DNA from: JAEUMD01 sp044222395
GTDB lineage: Bacteria; Pseudomonadota; Alphaproteobacteria; Rhizobiales; Hyphomicrobiaceae
Reading direction: 5' to 3'
Length of the DNA stretch: 64,000 bases
Assembly (NCBI GenBank): GCA_044222395.1
Contig: JBGANK010000001.1
Location: 145,741-209,740 of the forward strand
Each line of letters begins with the position of its first letter. Position 1 is the first letter of the stretch. This document shows positions 33,996-42,120 of the stretch, piece by piece. Both the position numbers and the translations under genes were made by a program. The notes beneath the pieces were generated by a model. That model made no database searches. It was not told the origin of the DNA and worked only from the letters and a program-made list of their open reading frames with translations.

Positions 33996-35672
33996 TCACA
34001 TCCCCGCGTAGTTGGGTCCGCCACCGCCTTCGGGGCATACCCAATTGATGTTCTGGCTCGGATCCTTGATGTCGCATGTCTTGCAGTGGACGCAGTTCTG
34101 CGCGTTGATCTGGAACCGCCGTCCCTTCTCGTCCTCGACGATCTCGTAGACTCCCGCCGGGCAATAGCGCTGCGCCGGTTCCGCCCAGGTCGGCAGGTTT
34201 ATGAGCAAGGGCACGTTGGGATCGGCGAGCTTCAGGTGAACCGGCTGGTCCTCCTCGTGGTTGGTCGCCGAGTAGGAGACGTTCGTCAGCCGGTCGAACG
34301 TCAACACGCCGTCGGGCTTCGGATACTCGATTTTCGCAGCGCGCTTGGCAGTCTTCAACGTGTCGCTGTCGGGCTTGCCGTGTCCCAGCGTATAGCCGAG
34401 CCCGACCCCGCGGATGATCGTATTGAGCCACATATCCATGCCGCCCAGCGCAATACCGAGAAACGTGCCGAGCCTCGACCACAGCGGCTTGACGTTGCGG
34501 ACACGCTTCAGGTCGCGCGCGATGTCGCCGGTGCGAACCTCCTCTTCGTAGGCATCGAGCTTGTCGTGCTGGCGCCCCGCCTTGATCGCATCGAAGGCCG
34601 CATCTGCCGCCGCGATCCCCGACAGGATCGCGTTGTGACTGCCCTTGATGCGCGGCACGTTCATGAAGCCTGCCGCACAGCCTAAAAGCGCCCCACCTGG
34701 GAAAACCAGATCCGGAATCGACTGCCACCCGCCTTCCGTGATCGCCCGCGCGCCATAGCCGATGCGCTTGCCGCCCTTGAGGATCGGCTGGATCGCCGGA
34801 TGCGTCTTGAAGCGCTGGAACTCCTCGAACGGCGACATGTAGGGGTTCTCGTAGTTGAGATGCACGACAAACCCGACCGCCACCAGGTTCCGGCCGTAGT
34901 GGTAGAGGAACGAACCGCCACCCGTGCGATTGTCGAGCGGCCAGCCGAACGAATGCTGCACCACCCCTGGCCGATGTTTCTCTTCTGGAATCTCCCACAG
35001 CTCTTTGAGTCCAATTCCATATTTCTGGATCCGCCCTTCCGACAGCTTGAACCGTTTGATGAGCTGCTTGGACAGCGACCCGCGCGCCCCTTCGGCAACG
35101 AACGTGTATTTGCCGCGCAACTCCATGCCGCGGGCGAAGTTGTCGCCCGGCTTGCCCTCGCGCGACACACCCATGTCGCCTGTCGCGATACCGGCCACCG
35201 AACCGTTTTCGTTGAACAGCACTTCGGACGCCGCAAAGCCCGGATAGATCTCCACGCCCAATTCCGTCGCCTGCTCTCCGAGCCACTGGCACAGCGCGCC
35301 CAGGCTGACGATGTAGTTGCCGTGGTTGCTCATCAGTGGCGGCATCACGAAGTTCGGTAGCCTTATCTCACCGGCCGGCCCCATGTAGAGGAAGCGATCC
35401 TCCTTGACCGGCGTATCGACCGGCGCGCCCTTCGCCTTCCAGTCGGGAATGAGCCGGTTGAGACCGATCGGATCGATCACCGCACCCGACAGGATGTGCG
35501 CGCCGACCTCAGAACCCTTTTCCACCACGACGACCGAAAGCTCTTCGCCTGCCTCGCTGGCGCGCTGCTTGAAGCGAATCGCCGCCGCCAGTCCCGCCGG
35601 GCCGGCCCCGACGATGACGATGTCGAAATCCATGGACTCGCGGGGCGGCAGGGTATCGTCACTCGATGCCAT
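33996..35672 (-). CDS. Electron-transfer flavoprotein:ubiquinone oxidoreductase
   Basis: The 558-residue enzyme takes electrons from ETF, fed by acyl-CoA dehydrogenases, and passes them to ubiquinone. The FAD-binding motif is VIVGAGPAGLAAAIRFKQRA near residue 18. The middle has WPLDNRTGGGSFLYHYG and GCAAGFMNVPRIKGSHNA. The C-terminus holds the 4Fe-4S cluster cysteines in CPAGVYEIVEDEKGRRFQ, NCVHCKTCDIKDPSQNINW and VCPEGGGGPNY. It would be a peripheral inner-membrane protein. The acyl-CoA dehydrogenase at 51.7 kb is a possible upstream donor through ETF. Confidence 0.96.
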   Translation of the reverse strand: MASSDDTLPPRESMDFDIVIVGAGPAGLAAAIRFKQRASEAGEELSVVVVEKGSEVGAHILSGAVIDPIGLNRLIPDWKAKGAPVDTPVKEDRFLYMGPAGEIRLPNFVMPPLMSNHGNYIVSLGALCQWLGEQATELGVEIYPGFAASEVLFNENGSVAGIATGDMGVSREGKPGDNFARGMELRGKYTFVAEGARGSLSKQLIKRFKLSEGRIQKYGIGLKELWEIPEEKHRPGVVQHSFGWPLDNRTGGGSFLYHYGRNLVAVGFVVHLNYENPYMSPFEEFQRFKTHPAIQPILKGGKRIGYGARAITEGGWQSIPDLVFPGGALLGCAAGFMNVPRIKGSHNAILSGIAAADAAFDAIKAGRQHDKLDAYEEEVRTGDIARDLKRVRNVKPLWSRLGTFLGIALGGMDMWLNTIIRGVGLGYTLGHGKPDSDTLKTAKRAAKIEYPKPDGVLTFDRLTNVSYSATNHEEDQPVHLKLADPNVPLLINLPTWAEPAQRYCPAGVYEIVEDEKGRRFQINAQNCVHCKTCDIKDPSQNINWVCPEGGGGPNYAGM

Positions 35673-35824
35673 CTCGATGTTGTCCTTCGGTTTGCGCTGC
35701 CAGCCTTGTCGGCTCCGTCGCTACCTCTACCCAACGCTCGCCCAAAACCCAAGGGGTTCGGCCCGTATGCCGGCCCATTCCGTACGCAACGTGCACACTG
35801 CAGCCTTTCGAGTTAGGCTGCGGT

Positions 35825-36778
35825 ATGGCCGAATCTACGTCCCACCACCCCGCTGATCGCAGCGACCTCATCGCCCTGCTCGACTGGTATCGGACCGCAG
35901 GCGTCGACTGCGCGCTCGGCGATCAGCCAGTCGACTGGATGAGCGACGCAGGCCGCGTGCCGGGCGCGCAATTCCGCTGGCCCGATGCCAGCACCAGCAC
36001 ATCTCCATCAAACGAGGGCAGAGGATCCACTCCTCCGCCGCCAGCACGCCCGCCCGAGACTCGGCCGACAGCCCCTGCCGCCGCATTCCAAAGACCTCGC
36101 CCGTCAGCGCCGCCCGCCACCCTGCCCCCTGACGCAGCACGCGCTCCCCCGGCACGCTTCGCCACCGCCGCCCCGGAAGCCGCCGAGACCGCAGCGCGCA
36201 CACTCGCTCGCAGCGCCAAAGACATCGCCGCTTTGCAGGCTGCGCTGGCCGGCTTTGAGGGATGCGCACTCAAGACGACCGCAAAATCCACCTGTGTCTA
36301 CAGAGGCGCGGTTCGCGCACCGCTGATGATCATCGGCGAAGCCCCAGGCCGGGACGAGGATCTCGAAGGGCGCCCCTTCGTCGGCCGCGCCGGCCAGCTG
36401 CTCGATCAGATGCTGGCGGCCATCGATCTGGACGAAAGCCACGTCCACATCACCAACGTCGTCTACTGGCGTCCGCCGGGCAATCGCACGCCAACACCGC
36501 AGGAAACGCAGATCTGCCGCCCAGTCCTCGAGCGTCAGGTCGAACTCGTTGCCCCCAAGGCCGTACTGCTCTTGGGCGGAGCCGCCGCCAAGTCGATGCT
36601 CGACACCCAGGACGGCATCATGCGCCTGCGCGGCAAGTGGCATGAGATCACGATCGGCAGCGCACGTCTCAAGACGATTGCCACGCTGCACCCCGCCTAT
36701 TTGTTGCGCACACCGGCCGCCAAGAGGACCGCCTGGCGCGATCTCCTGAGCCTGAAGTTGTTCTTGGCAAACAACTGA
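35825..36778 (+). CDS. Uracil-DNA glycosylase, family 4-like (iron-sulfur)
   Basis: The 317-residue protein removes uracil from DNA. A variable Pro/Ala-rich N-terminal extension (about 1-130) precedes the catalytic domain. Motif 1 is IIGEAPGRDEDLEGRPFVG and the uracil-recognition region is ITNVVYWRPPGNRTPTPQE. The closing motif is TLHPAYLLRTPAAKR. Cysteines in EGCALKTTAKSTC and the later ICRPVLE fit the family 4 4Fe-4S cluster. The ATG at 35825 begins MAESTSHHPADRS. A frame running further upstream overlaps the divergent ETF-QO gene. Confidence 0.92.
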   Translation: MAESTSHHPADRSDLIALLDWYRTAGVDCALGDQPVDWMSDAGRVPGAQFRWPDASTSTSPSNEGRGSTPPPPARPPETRPTAPAAAFQRPRPSAPPATLPPDAARAPPARFATAAPEAAETAARTLARSAKDIAALQAALAGFEGCALKTTAKSTCVYRGAVRAPLMIIGEAPGRDEDLEGRPFVGRAGQLLDQMLAAIDLDESHVHITNVVYWRPPGNRTPTPQETQICRPVLERQVELVAPKAVLLLGGAAAKSMLDTQDGIMRLRGKWHEITIGSARLKTIATLHPAYLLRTPAAKRTAWRDLLSLKLFLANN

Positions 36779-36969
36779 TAAATCGAGTTTTTATTGGCGA
36801 AACAGTGGCTTGAGACACAAACCAGCGACTGTGCCAGCAACAATCTATCAAGAGTTCGAAATTCTTTGTCGGAATTAAATAATACCCCAAGAGTCATGTG
36901 GCTAAGTTCGAGGCTACCTGCCGACGATGCCTCAATGTCGCTCGGCATACAATCGCTTGGACGCCCGTC

Positions 36970-37467
36970 GTGAAACTGAGCTACGTATATCTGCGGTCAA
37001 CCCAACTCATCTGCTTCCGCGCATTCGGACCCTATGAGGTATCGTCGCTGAGCGCCTGGCAGCAGATGTGTGATTGGCTCGATCGGAATTGTCTGCGCGG
37101 CACCGTCAAACGCGGTTTCGGCATGGCGCATGACGATCCTCGAATGACGCCCCCGGATCGCTGCCGCTACGACGCCTGCATCGATTTGCCCGAGCTGCTG
37201 CCTGCATCGGCGTGGGCTGGACTGCTTCCCCAGCAGTTGCCGGGAGGTGCATATGCACGCTGCCGCCACGTCGGCCCGCATACCCAGTTAGGCGAACTCG
37301 TCAGCCAAATCCGTCAGAACTGGTCTGCCACGGTCGGCATCACACTCGCCGTCGGCCGCCCCCTTGTGGAAATCTACCTTGATGATCCCAAGTTCACCGC
37401 GCCCGAACGGCTGCGCACCGACATCTGCATGCCGGTTGCATTCACCGATGATCGCGCCGTTGCCTGA
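36970..37467 (+). CDS. GyrI-like effector-binding domain protein
   Basis: The 165-residue product from a GTG at 36970 matches the GyrI/SbmC-like small-molecule-binding domain found at the C-terminus of many AraC-type regulators. It shows VKLSYVYLRSTQLICFRAFG, a GMAHDDPRMTPPDRCRYDAC block, GGAYARCRHVGPHTQLGELV, and VEIYLDDPKFTAPERLRTDI. No DNA-binding helix-turn-helix precedes it. The upstream frame to 36898 (also GTG) has only 24 residues without family match. It may be a free-standing GyrI-like protein or the remains of a regulator. The start is uncertain. Confidence 0.7.
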   Translation: MKLSYVYLRSTQLICFRAFGPYEVSSLSAWQQMCDWLDRNCLRGTVKRGFGMAHDDPRMTPPDRCRYDACIDLPELLPASAWAGLLPQQLPGGAYARCRHVGPHTQLGELVSQIRQNWSATVGITLAVGRPLVEIYLDDPKFTAPERLRTDICMPVAFTDDRAVA

Positions 37468-37600
37468 CCGCGATACCAGCAAGGCTCTGCCCGCACTTTG
37501 ACCCCGGACAGACCACCATACGCTCATACATCCCCCCACTTTACGCCGTGCTCGATTGCCGTCACAGTCCGCATCCCGAACTGGAGCGACGACAGCTGAT

Positions 37601-38146
37601 ATGGCCAAGCTTGACGAAACACGACCCTTCCTGCCCGTGCGCATCGCCATCCTGACGATGTCGGACACGCGAACATTGGCCGATGACAAATCCGGCAACA
37701 CGCTCGCCGAGATGATCGCCGAGGCCGGCCACACCTTGGCCGACCGCGCCATCGTCAAGGACGACGTCGAGGCGATCCGCGCCCGCGTCAAAGGCTGGAT
37801 CGACGATCCGCAAATCGATGTCGTGATTACAACGGGCGGCACCGGCTTCACGGGACGCGACGTCACGCCGGAAGCGGTCGCACCGCTGTTCGAGAAGGAG
37901 ATCGATGGCTTCTCCGCCATCTTCCACATGCTCTCCTACCAGAAGATCGAAACCTCCACGATCCAGTCGCGCGCATGCGGCGGCGTCTCGCACGGCACCT
38001 ACATTTTCTGCCTGCCCGGTTCACCCGGCGCTTGCAAGGACGCCTGGCACGGAATCTTGAAATTCCAGCTCGACAACCGCCACCGCCCCTGCAATTTCGT
38101 CGAGATCATGCCACGGTTGGAAGAGCACCGGCGCGGCGGCGCGTGA
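37601..38146 (+). CDS. moaB: Molybdenum cofactor biosynthesis protein B
   Basis: The 181-residue protein belongs to the MoaB/MogA group, which adenylates molybdopterin before molybdenum insertion. It shows VRIAILTMSDTRTLADDKSG at the start and the ligand-binding block VVITTGGTGFTGRDVTPEAV. A second conserved segment with SYQKIETSTIQSRACGG follows. The ATG at 37601 gives the usual length. No other molybdenum genes are nearby. Confidence 0.93.
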   Translation: MAKLDETRPFLPVRIAILTMSDTRTLADDKSGNTLAEMIAEAGHTLADRAIVKDDVEAIRARVKGWIDDPQIDVVITTGGTGFTGRDVTPEAVAPLFEKEIDGFSAIFHMLSYQKIETSTIQSRACGGVSHGTYIFCLPGSPGACKDAWHGILKFQLDNRHRPCNFVEIMPRLEEHRRGGA

Positions 38147-38251
38147 GCGGTTGCGTAGTGGCAACATCCGTCGATGGCCGTTGCAGCCTGCTAACCCGCG
38201 GAGAACGGCATCACGGCCGCCAGGGCCCTCGCATCGGCGCCCGTTCGTCGC

Positions 38252-39034
38252 TCACCGTTCCGCACGAGACCGCAGTAGAATGCTGATCTCGCGCATGGAT
38301 TGCGCCTGCTCGAAGTTCGCCAGCGCCATCTTGCCGACCAGCACCAGCGCCAGACCAAGCACCAACGAGGCGCCACCGATCACCAGGCCGCCATGCAATC
38401 CGAAAATCGGCCCGGACAACGCTACCAGCGGAACGCCCGCGAGACCGAGCACACCAAGCACTAGTCCACCCAGGAACGCCAGCCACCCGAGCCCGGTCAG
38501 CAGATGCGCGAGCAACCGCCCGCCCCGGAACTGGGAAACCGACCTCAGCTGCTCATCAAGTTCGCCATCACTGTGAGAAACGACGACCGGCAACTGCGAT
38601 CCTCCCGGATGCTCCTCGCTGACACGATGATGGGTAACTCCTTCAGCCGAGCGCTGCGGCATCTCTCGACGCGACATTTCACCAAGTCGAATGCGCGAAC
38701 TGCTCTCGCTGTGTGATGCCGCTGTCGCAGTTGCCGCGTGGTCTGCGGGCCGAGCCCGTTGCGCGCCGCCTGTAGAGGCGTGGCCAGCCTGTGCGTTGTG
38801 CTGCCGGCCGCTGCCGTCGTCCCATCCGCTCTCACCTGCGGGCGTTTGCGAGCGGCCGCCATAGCCAAGCCGCATCAGACCGCCGCGCGCGGCCTCGCCT
38901 TCCACGGTGTCGCCGAACGCTTCGACGATGTAGTGGTAGTACTGGGCCGCCTTCTCCCGATCACCGGACATCTCGGCGCGAAAGCCTGCATCCAGATATT
39001 GCGATGGCGAGTAGGTCTGTGGTTGCGATGACAT
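38252..39034 (-). CDS. Hypothetical membrane protein with N-terminal TPR-like motif
   Basis: The 260-residue protein begins MSSQPQTYSPSQYLDAGFRA and has a TPR-like helical hairpin (GDREKAAQYYHYIVEAFGDT). A long polar low-complexity region (about 60-165) follows, then two hydrophobic helices, LAHLLTGLGWLAFLGGLVLG and GGLVIGGASLVLGLALVLVG, and a short tail. The family is not recognised. It points away from the carD gene's end and is downstream of, and converging with, moaB. Confidence 0.6.
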   Translation of the reverse strand: MSSQPQTYSPSQYLDAGFRAEMSGDREKAAQYYHYIVEAFGDTVEGEAARGGLMRLGYGGRSQTPAGESGWDDGSGRQHNAQAGHASTGGAQRARPADHAATATAASHSESSSRIRLGEMSRREMPQRSAEGVTHHRVSEEHPGGSQLPVVVSHSDGELDEQLRSVSQFRGGRLLAHLLTGLGWLAFLGGLVLGVLGLAGVPLVALSGPIFGLHGGLVIGGASLVLGLALVLVGKMALANFEQAQSMREISILLRSRAER

Positions 39035-39448
39035 GGACTCTGTCTTGGGGAAGATAGTGCGTAACGATAGCACCGAATTGAGCAACTGTCCGACAGCCAG
39101 ATGGCGATCTCACGACACCCAATACAACCGCTCAGCCCCACGCAACCATCAGGATTGCTTAGCAGCTGATCGCGTTGGGAAAAGAAATGCTTTCGACCCC
39201 ATATCCTTCCCGCGATCCGATCAGTTTGCCGCAGCTGGCAGCACTCCACCAGCCGACGACGGCAGAACTTTGCCGTATGATTTACTGCAGAGTTTGACCG
39301 CGCCACTTGCACCGCGCGGCCCCACGTTCAATTCGAGATTACCCGATTGCGAGCACAACGGCTGGCCGCCGGCAACAAGGCGCCCGGGCTTGGTCGGCCC
39401 GGGCGCCTTTTCTGGTCATTGGTCGTCCGCCGTCGTGGCGTGTCCGCT
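39035..39448. other. Intergenic region between carD and the hypothetical membrane protein
   Basis: About 410 bases. The left part should hold the promoter of the minus-strand hypothetical gene, none clear. The right part holds the carD terminator listed separately. No coding frame was supported. Confidence 0.35.
39378..39412 (-). terminator. Strong hairpin terminator downstream of carD
   Basis: A 13-bp perfect stem, AAGGCGCCCGGGC / GCCCGGGCGCCTT, encloses a 7-base loop (TTGGTCG). It lies 37 bases past the carD stop. The T-run is better on the plus strand (TTTT) than on the minus strand (TTGTT), so it may stop transcription from either side. Confidence 0.8.
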
Positions 39449-40498
39449 TCAAGCGGCCTCGGCTTCCTCGGCCTCGGCTGTAGCGCGGCGACCGCGAGCG
39501 CTCTTTGAAAGCACCTCGGTGATCCGCTGCACGGCACCACGCTCGTCGAGCTTGTCGACGGCGGCGATCTCACGCGCCATGCGGTCGAGCGCATCCTCAT
39601 AGAGCTGACGCTCCGAGTAGGACTGCTCAGGCTGCGCCTCCGAACGGTACAGGTCGCGCACCACCTCGGCGATCGAGATCAGGCTGCCGGAGTTGATCTT
39701 GGCGACGTACTCCTGCGCCCGGCGGCTCCACATCGTCCGCTTGATGCGCGCGCGACCCTTCAGCGTATCCATCGCCTTGCGGACCGTATCGCCATCCGAC
39801 AGCTTGCGCATGCCGACGCTCTCCAGCTTGCCGGTGGGAACGCGCAGCGTCAGCTTCTCCTTCTCGAAGGTGATCACGAACAACTCGAGCGAATGCCCGG
39901 CGATCTCCTGCTCCTCGATGCCGATGATGCGGCCGACACCGTGCGCAGGATAGACCACGTACTCGTTGGGCTTGAACCCGTGCCGGTGCCCAGCCTTCTT
40001 CTCCGCCGGCTTGGCTGCAGACTTGGCCGGCGCCGCGGGAGCCGAGATCTTCGCCGTAGCCGGTGCGCTGACGACAGCAGCGACCGCCCGCTGCGCGACC
40101 GGCTTCCCCTTGACATGGGCTGCAGCAACCGCCGCCGCCTTCACCGGAGCGGCCGCCTTGGCAGGCGCGATCGTCTTGGCTGGCGCCACCGCATCGGCCT
40201 TTGCGGCCGGCTTGGCCACGACCTTCTTGGCCACGGCCGCAGCCGGAGCTGCCTTGGCCTTCGCCGAAACGCTCGCAACCGGCTTTGCAGGAGCCTTTGC
40301 GGCAGCCTTCGCCACAGCCTTAGCGGGAGCGGCGACCTTGGCCGCAGCCTTGGCAGCCGGAGCAGCGGGCTTCTTAGGCGCCTTCGGTTTGCTTGCAGTT
40401 GCCGATTTCACCGTCTTTGCCGAAGCCTTTTTGGTTGCGTTGGTCGCAACGGACTTGGGCTTGCGAACCTTCGACTGGGTCTTGTTCTTCTGGGCCAT
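39449..40498 (-). CDS. carD: CarD-family transcription factor with long Ala/Lys/Pro-rich N-terminal tail
   Basis: The C-terminal half (about 175-340 of 349 residues) is a CarD domain, which binds the RNA polymerase beta subunit and stabilises open promoter complexes. It shows HGFKPNEYVVYPAHGVGRII, KLTLRVPTGKLESVGMRKLS and the DNA-contacting helical part WSRRAQEYVAKINSGSLISI. Residues about 1-172 are almost only Ala, Lys, Pro and Val (AKAVAKAAAKAPAKPVA). This is a histone-H1-like, probably disordered DNA-binding tail. The ATG at 40498 is chosen over 40504 for spacing to GAGAGTGAG. It lies downstream of fdxA, as in many alphaproteobacteria (from memory). Confidence 0.92.
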   Translation of the reverse strand: MAQKNKTQSKVRKPKSVATNATKKASAKTVKSATASKPKAPKKPAAPAAKAAAKVAAPAKAVAKAAAKAPAKPVASVSAKAKAAPAAAVAKKVVAKPAAKADAVAPAKTIAPAKAAAPVKAAAVAAAHVKGKPVAQRAVAAVVSAPATAKISAPAAPAKSAAKPAEKKAGHRHGFKPNEYVVYPAHGVGRIIGIEEQEIAGHSLELFVITFEKEKLTLRVPTGKLESVGMRKLSDGDTVRKAMDTLKGRARIKRTMWSRRAQEYVAKINSGSLISIAEVVRDLYRSEAQPEQSYSERQLYEDALDRMAREIAAVDKLDERGAVQRITEVLSKSARGRRATAEAEEAEAA

Positions 40499-41191
40499 CG
40501 GCATCTCACTCTCTAAACTCGATCCTGCCTGCCGGCCCACCCGGCAGATCAGGCAACATGCGGCCAGCTAGCTAGCCGCGAAAAAACCACGGCGGCCGGC
40601 GCTGGCCTACCACCCTGGTGTTCGTCCGCATCCCAGGCGCACAACATCACGTTGCCTGAAGCAACAGTTGCAGCCTGGGCGCAATGGCAAACTGCTCAAG
40701 TCATCCAATCCCGCCACACCGCACAAAGGTGATTGACGGAGACAACCGTTCCTGGTTGTATGGGCTTGCGGCTATTCAGCAACGCATGAGTCCCGAACTG
40801 TGTCAGCTACGCCACATTCGGTAAGACTGTAACACATTCTTCACGGAAATTGAAGTGGCGATGCGCTGCAGCGCAATCAAGGTCTTAATTCTAGACCTCA
40901 ATTAATCGTCATTTTGGCGCCGCAATATGCGGCCGGCTCGAAGTCTTGTGCTGATTTTAATGAGAAATTCCCCACGCACATCAATCGGCGTACGCAGGTG
41001 CAGGATCTGCGACATAAAATGTCGCACCCGACTGAATATCTTCTGTTCCAAAGCCTTCAAACTACTCCGGATGCAGCTATCGTTACGGCCGGGTAGCTCC
41101 CCAAAGCCTCCCATATTCTTCTTGCAAACTCGCCACACCGCGCTCGCGCGAACCGATTAACCTGCACTGCCCGGCGCGCTTATCGCATTCC
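40499..41191. other. Long A/T-rich intergenic region between fdxA and carD
   Basis: Nearly 700 bases, clearly A/T-richer than the surroundings between about 40790 and 41080. Overlapping inverted repeats lie at 40881-40905: GGTCT-7-AGACC and TTAATT-9-AATTAA. Short frames on both strands at about 40902-41160 have no family resemblance. It probably carries the carD promoter and control sites. Confidence 0.45.
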
Positions 41192-41530
41192 TCAATCGCC
41201 GGTACCGGGCTTGTCGGAGAAATACTTCTCGAACTTCCCCGCCACGTCCTTGAACTCTTCCGCCTCGGGCAGCGCATCCTTCTTGGCGGTGATGTTGGGC
41301 CACTTCTCCGCGTAATCGCGGTTGACCTCGAGCCACTTCTCCAGGCCGGGCTCGGTATCCGGCTTGATCGCCTCCACCGGACACTCCGGCTCGCATACGC
41401 CGCAATCGATGCATTCGTCGGGATGGATGACCAGCATGTTCTCGCCCTCGTAGAAGCAGTCCACGGGGCACACCTCGACGCAATCGGTGTATTTGCACTT
41501 AATGCACTTGTCGTTGACGATGTAGGTCAT
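41192..41530 (-). CDS. fdxA: Seven-iron ferredoxin FdxA
   Basis: The 112-residue ferredoxin begins MTYIVNDKCIKCKYTDCVEV. It has cysteine sets CIKCKYTDCVEVCPVDC and CIDCGVCEPECP, the pattern of one 3Fe-4S and one 4Fe-4S cluster. The Asp-rich C-terminal extension (EFKDVAGKFEKYFSDKPGTG) is typical of alphaproteobacterial FdxA. Its redox partner is not shown here. It might serve the orphan P450, but that is speculative. A good promoter lies just upstream. Confidence 0.96.
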   Translation of the reverse strand: MTYIVNDKCIKCKYTDCVEVCPVDCFYEGENMLVIHPDECIDCGVCEPECPVEAIKPDTEPGLEKWLEVNRDYAEKWPNITAKKDALPEAEEFKDVAGKFEKYFSDKPGTGD

Positions 41531-41564
41531 CGGCTCATGTTCCGTTCGAAATCGGCTTGACGCC

Positions 41565-41592
41565 TATATAGCTGCAAGGGCCGCAGCGGCAA
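41565..41592 (-). promoter_or_regulatory. Sigma-70-type promoter of fdxA
   Basis: On the minus strand TTGCCG (41587-41592) and TATATA (41565-41570) are separated by 16 bases. The -10 box ends 34 bases before the fdxA ATG. It lies in the gap after the S4 gene, so fdxA can be transcribed on its own. Confidence 0.55.
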
Positions 41593-41673
41593 GCCCCGCG
41601 CCGCGGGCTCTTCGCCACACCTCACGCACCTGTGTTGAGCGCTGCATGTCCCAGGCACGCCCCCACTCACCGC

Positions 41674-42120
41674 TCAGCGGTTACGCAGCCTGTCGATCAT
41701 CCGCCGATCACGTTTCGTTGGTCGCCCGGCACCGACGGCGCGCTCGGCCGAGACCTCAAGATGCGGCGGATGAGCATCCCGGACAGGGCTTTCGGCCCCA
41801 GCAATCGGAGACGGCGCGGCGGGAGTCAATTCCTCAAATAGTTCTTGCGCCTCCTTGGCGGGGCCGCGACGCACCCCCGGAGCAACGACACGCAGCACCC
41901 GAACCTTCCGTCCGACCGACACGGTCACGACATCGCCCAGCCTCAAGCCCTGCGCCGGCTTGTCGACCTTCTGCCGGTTGACGCGCACCTTGCCGGACGT
42001 GACGAGCCCGGCTGCCATTGTTCGCGACTTCACCACCCTTGCGAACCACAACCATTTGTCGAGCCGCTGCCCGCCCACAGGTCCGCGCGGCGATGTCTCC
42101 TCGTCGGCAGCATCGGCCAT
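41674..42120 (-). CDS. S4-domain RNA-binding protein (HSP15-like)
   Basis: The 148-residue protein has an S4 RNA-binding domain, GQRLDKWLWFARVVKSRTMA then GLVTSGKVRVNRQKVDKPAQ, as in heat-shock protein 15, which acts on stalled 50S subunits. The C-terminal part is basic. Its ATG overlaps the helicase stop by one base (TGATG), so translation is probably coupled. The helicase / S4 / fdxA / carD order recurs in many alphaproteobacteria (from memory). Confidence 0.9.
   Translation of the reverse strand: MADAADEETSPRGPVGGQRLDKWLWFARVVKSRTMAAGLVTSGKVRVNRQKVDKPAQGLRLGDVVTVSVGRKVRVLRVVAPGVRRGPAKEAQELFEELTPAAPSPIAGAESPVRDAHPPHLEVSAERAVGAGRPTKRDRRMIDRLRNR

Noticed and set aside
33952..35292. A 446-codon minus-strand frame inside the ETF-QO gene
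   Set aside because: It is an overlapping frame of a gene with clear FAD and iron-sulfur motifs; its own translation is Arg/Gly-rich without motifs.
40902..41160. Short frames on both strands in the fdxA-carD gap, considered as a PilZ-like gene
   Set aside because: Neither strand shows the RxxxR and D/NxSxxG PilZ motifs in one frame, and no ribosome binding site is visible.
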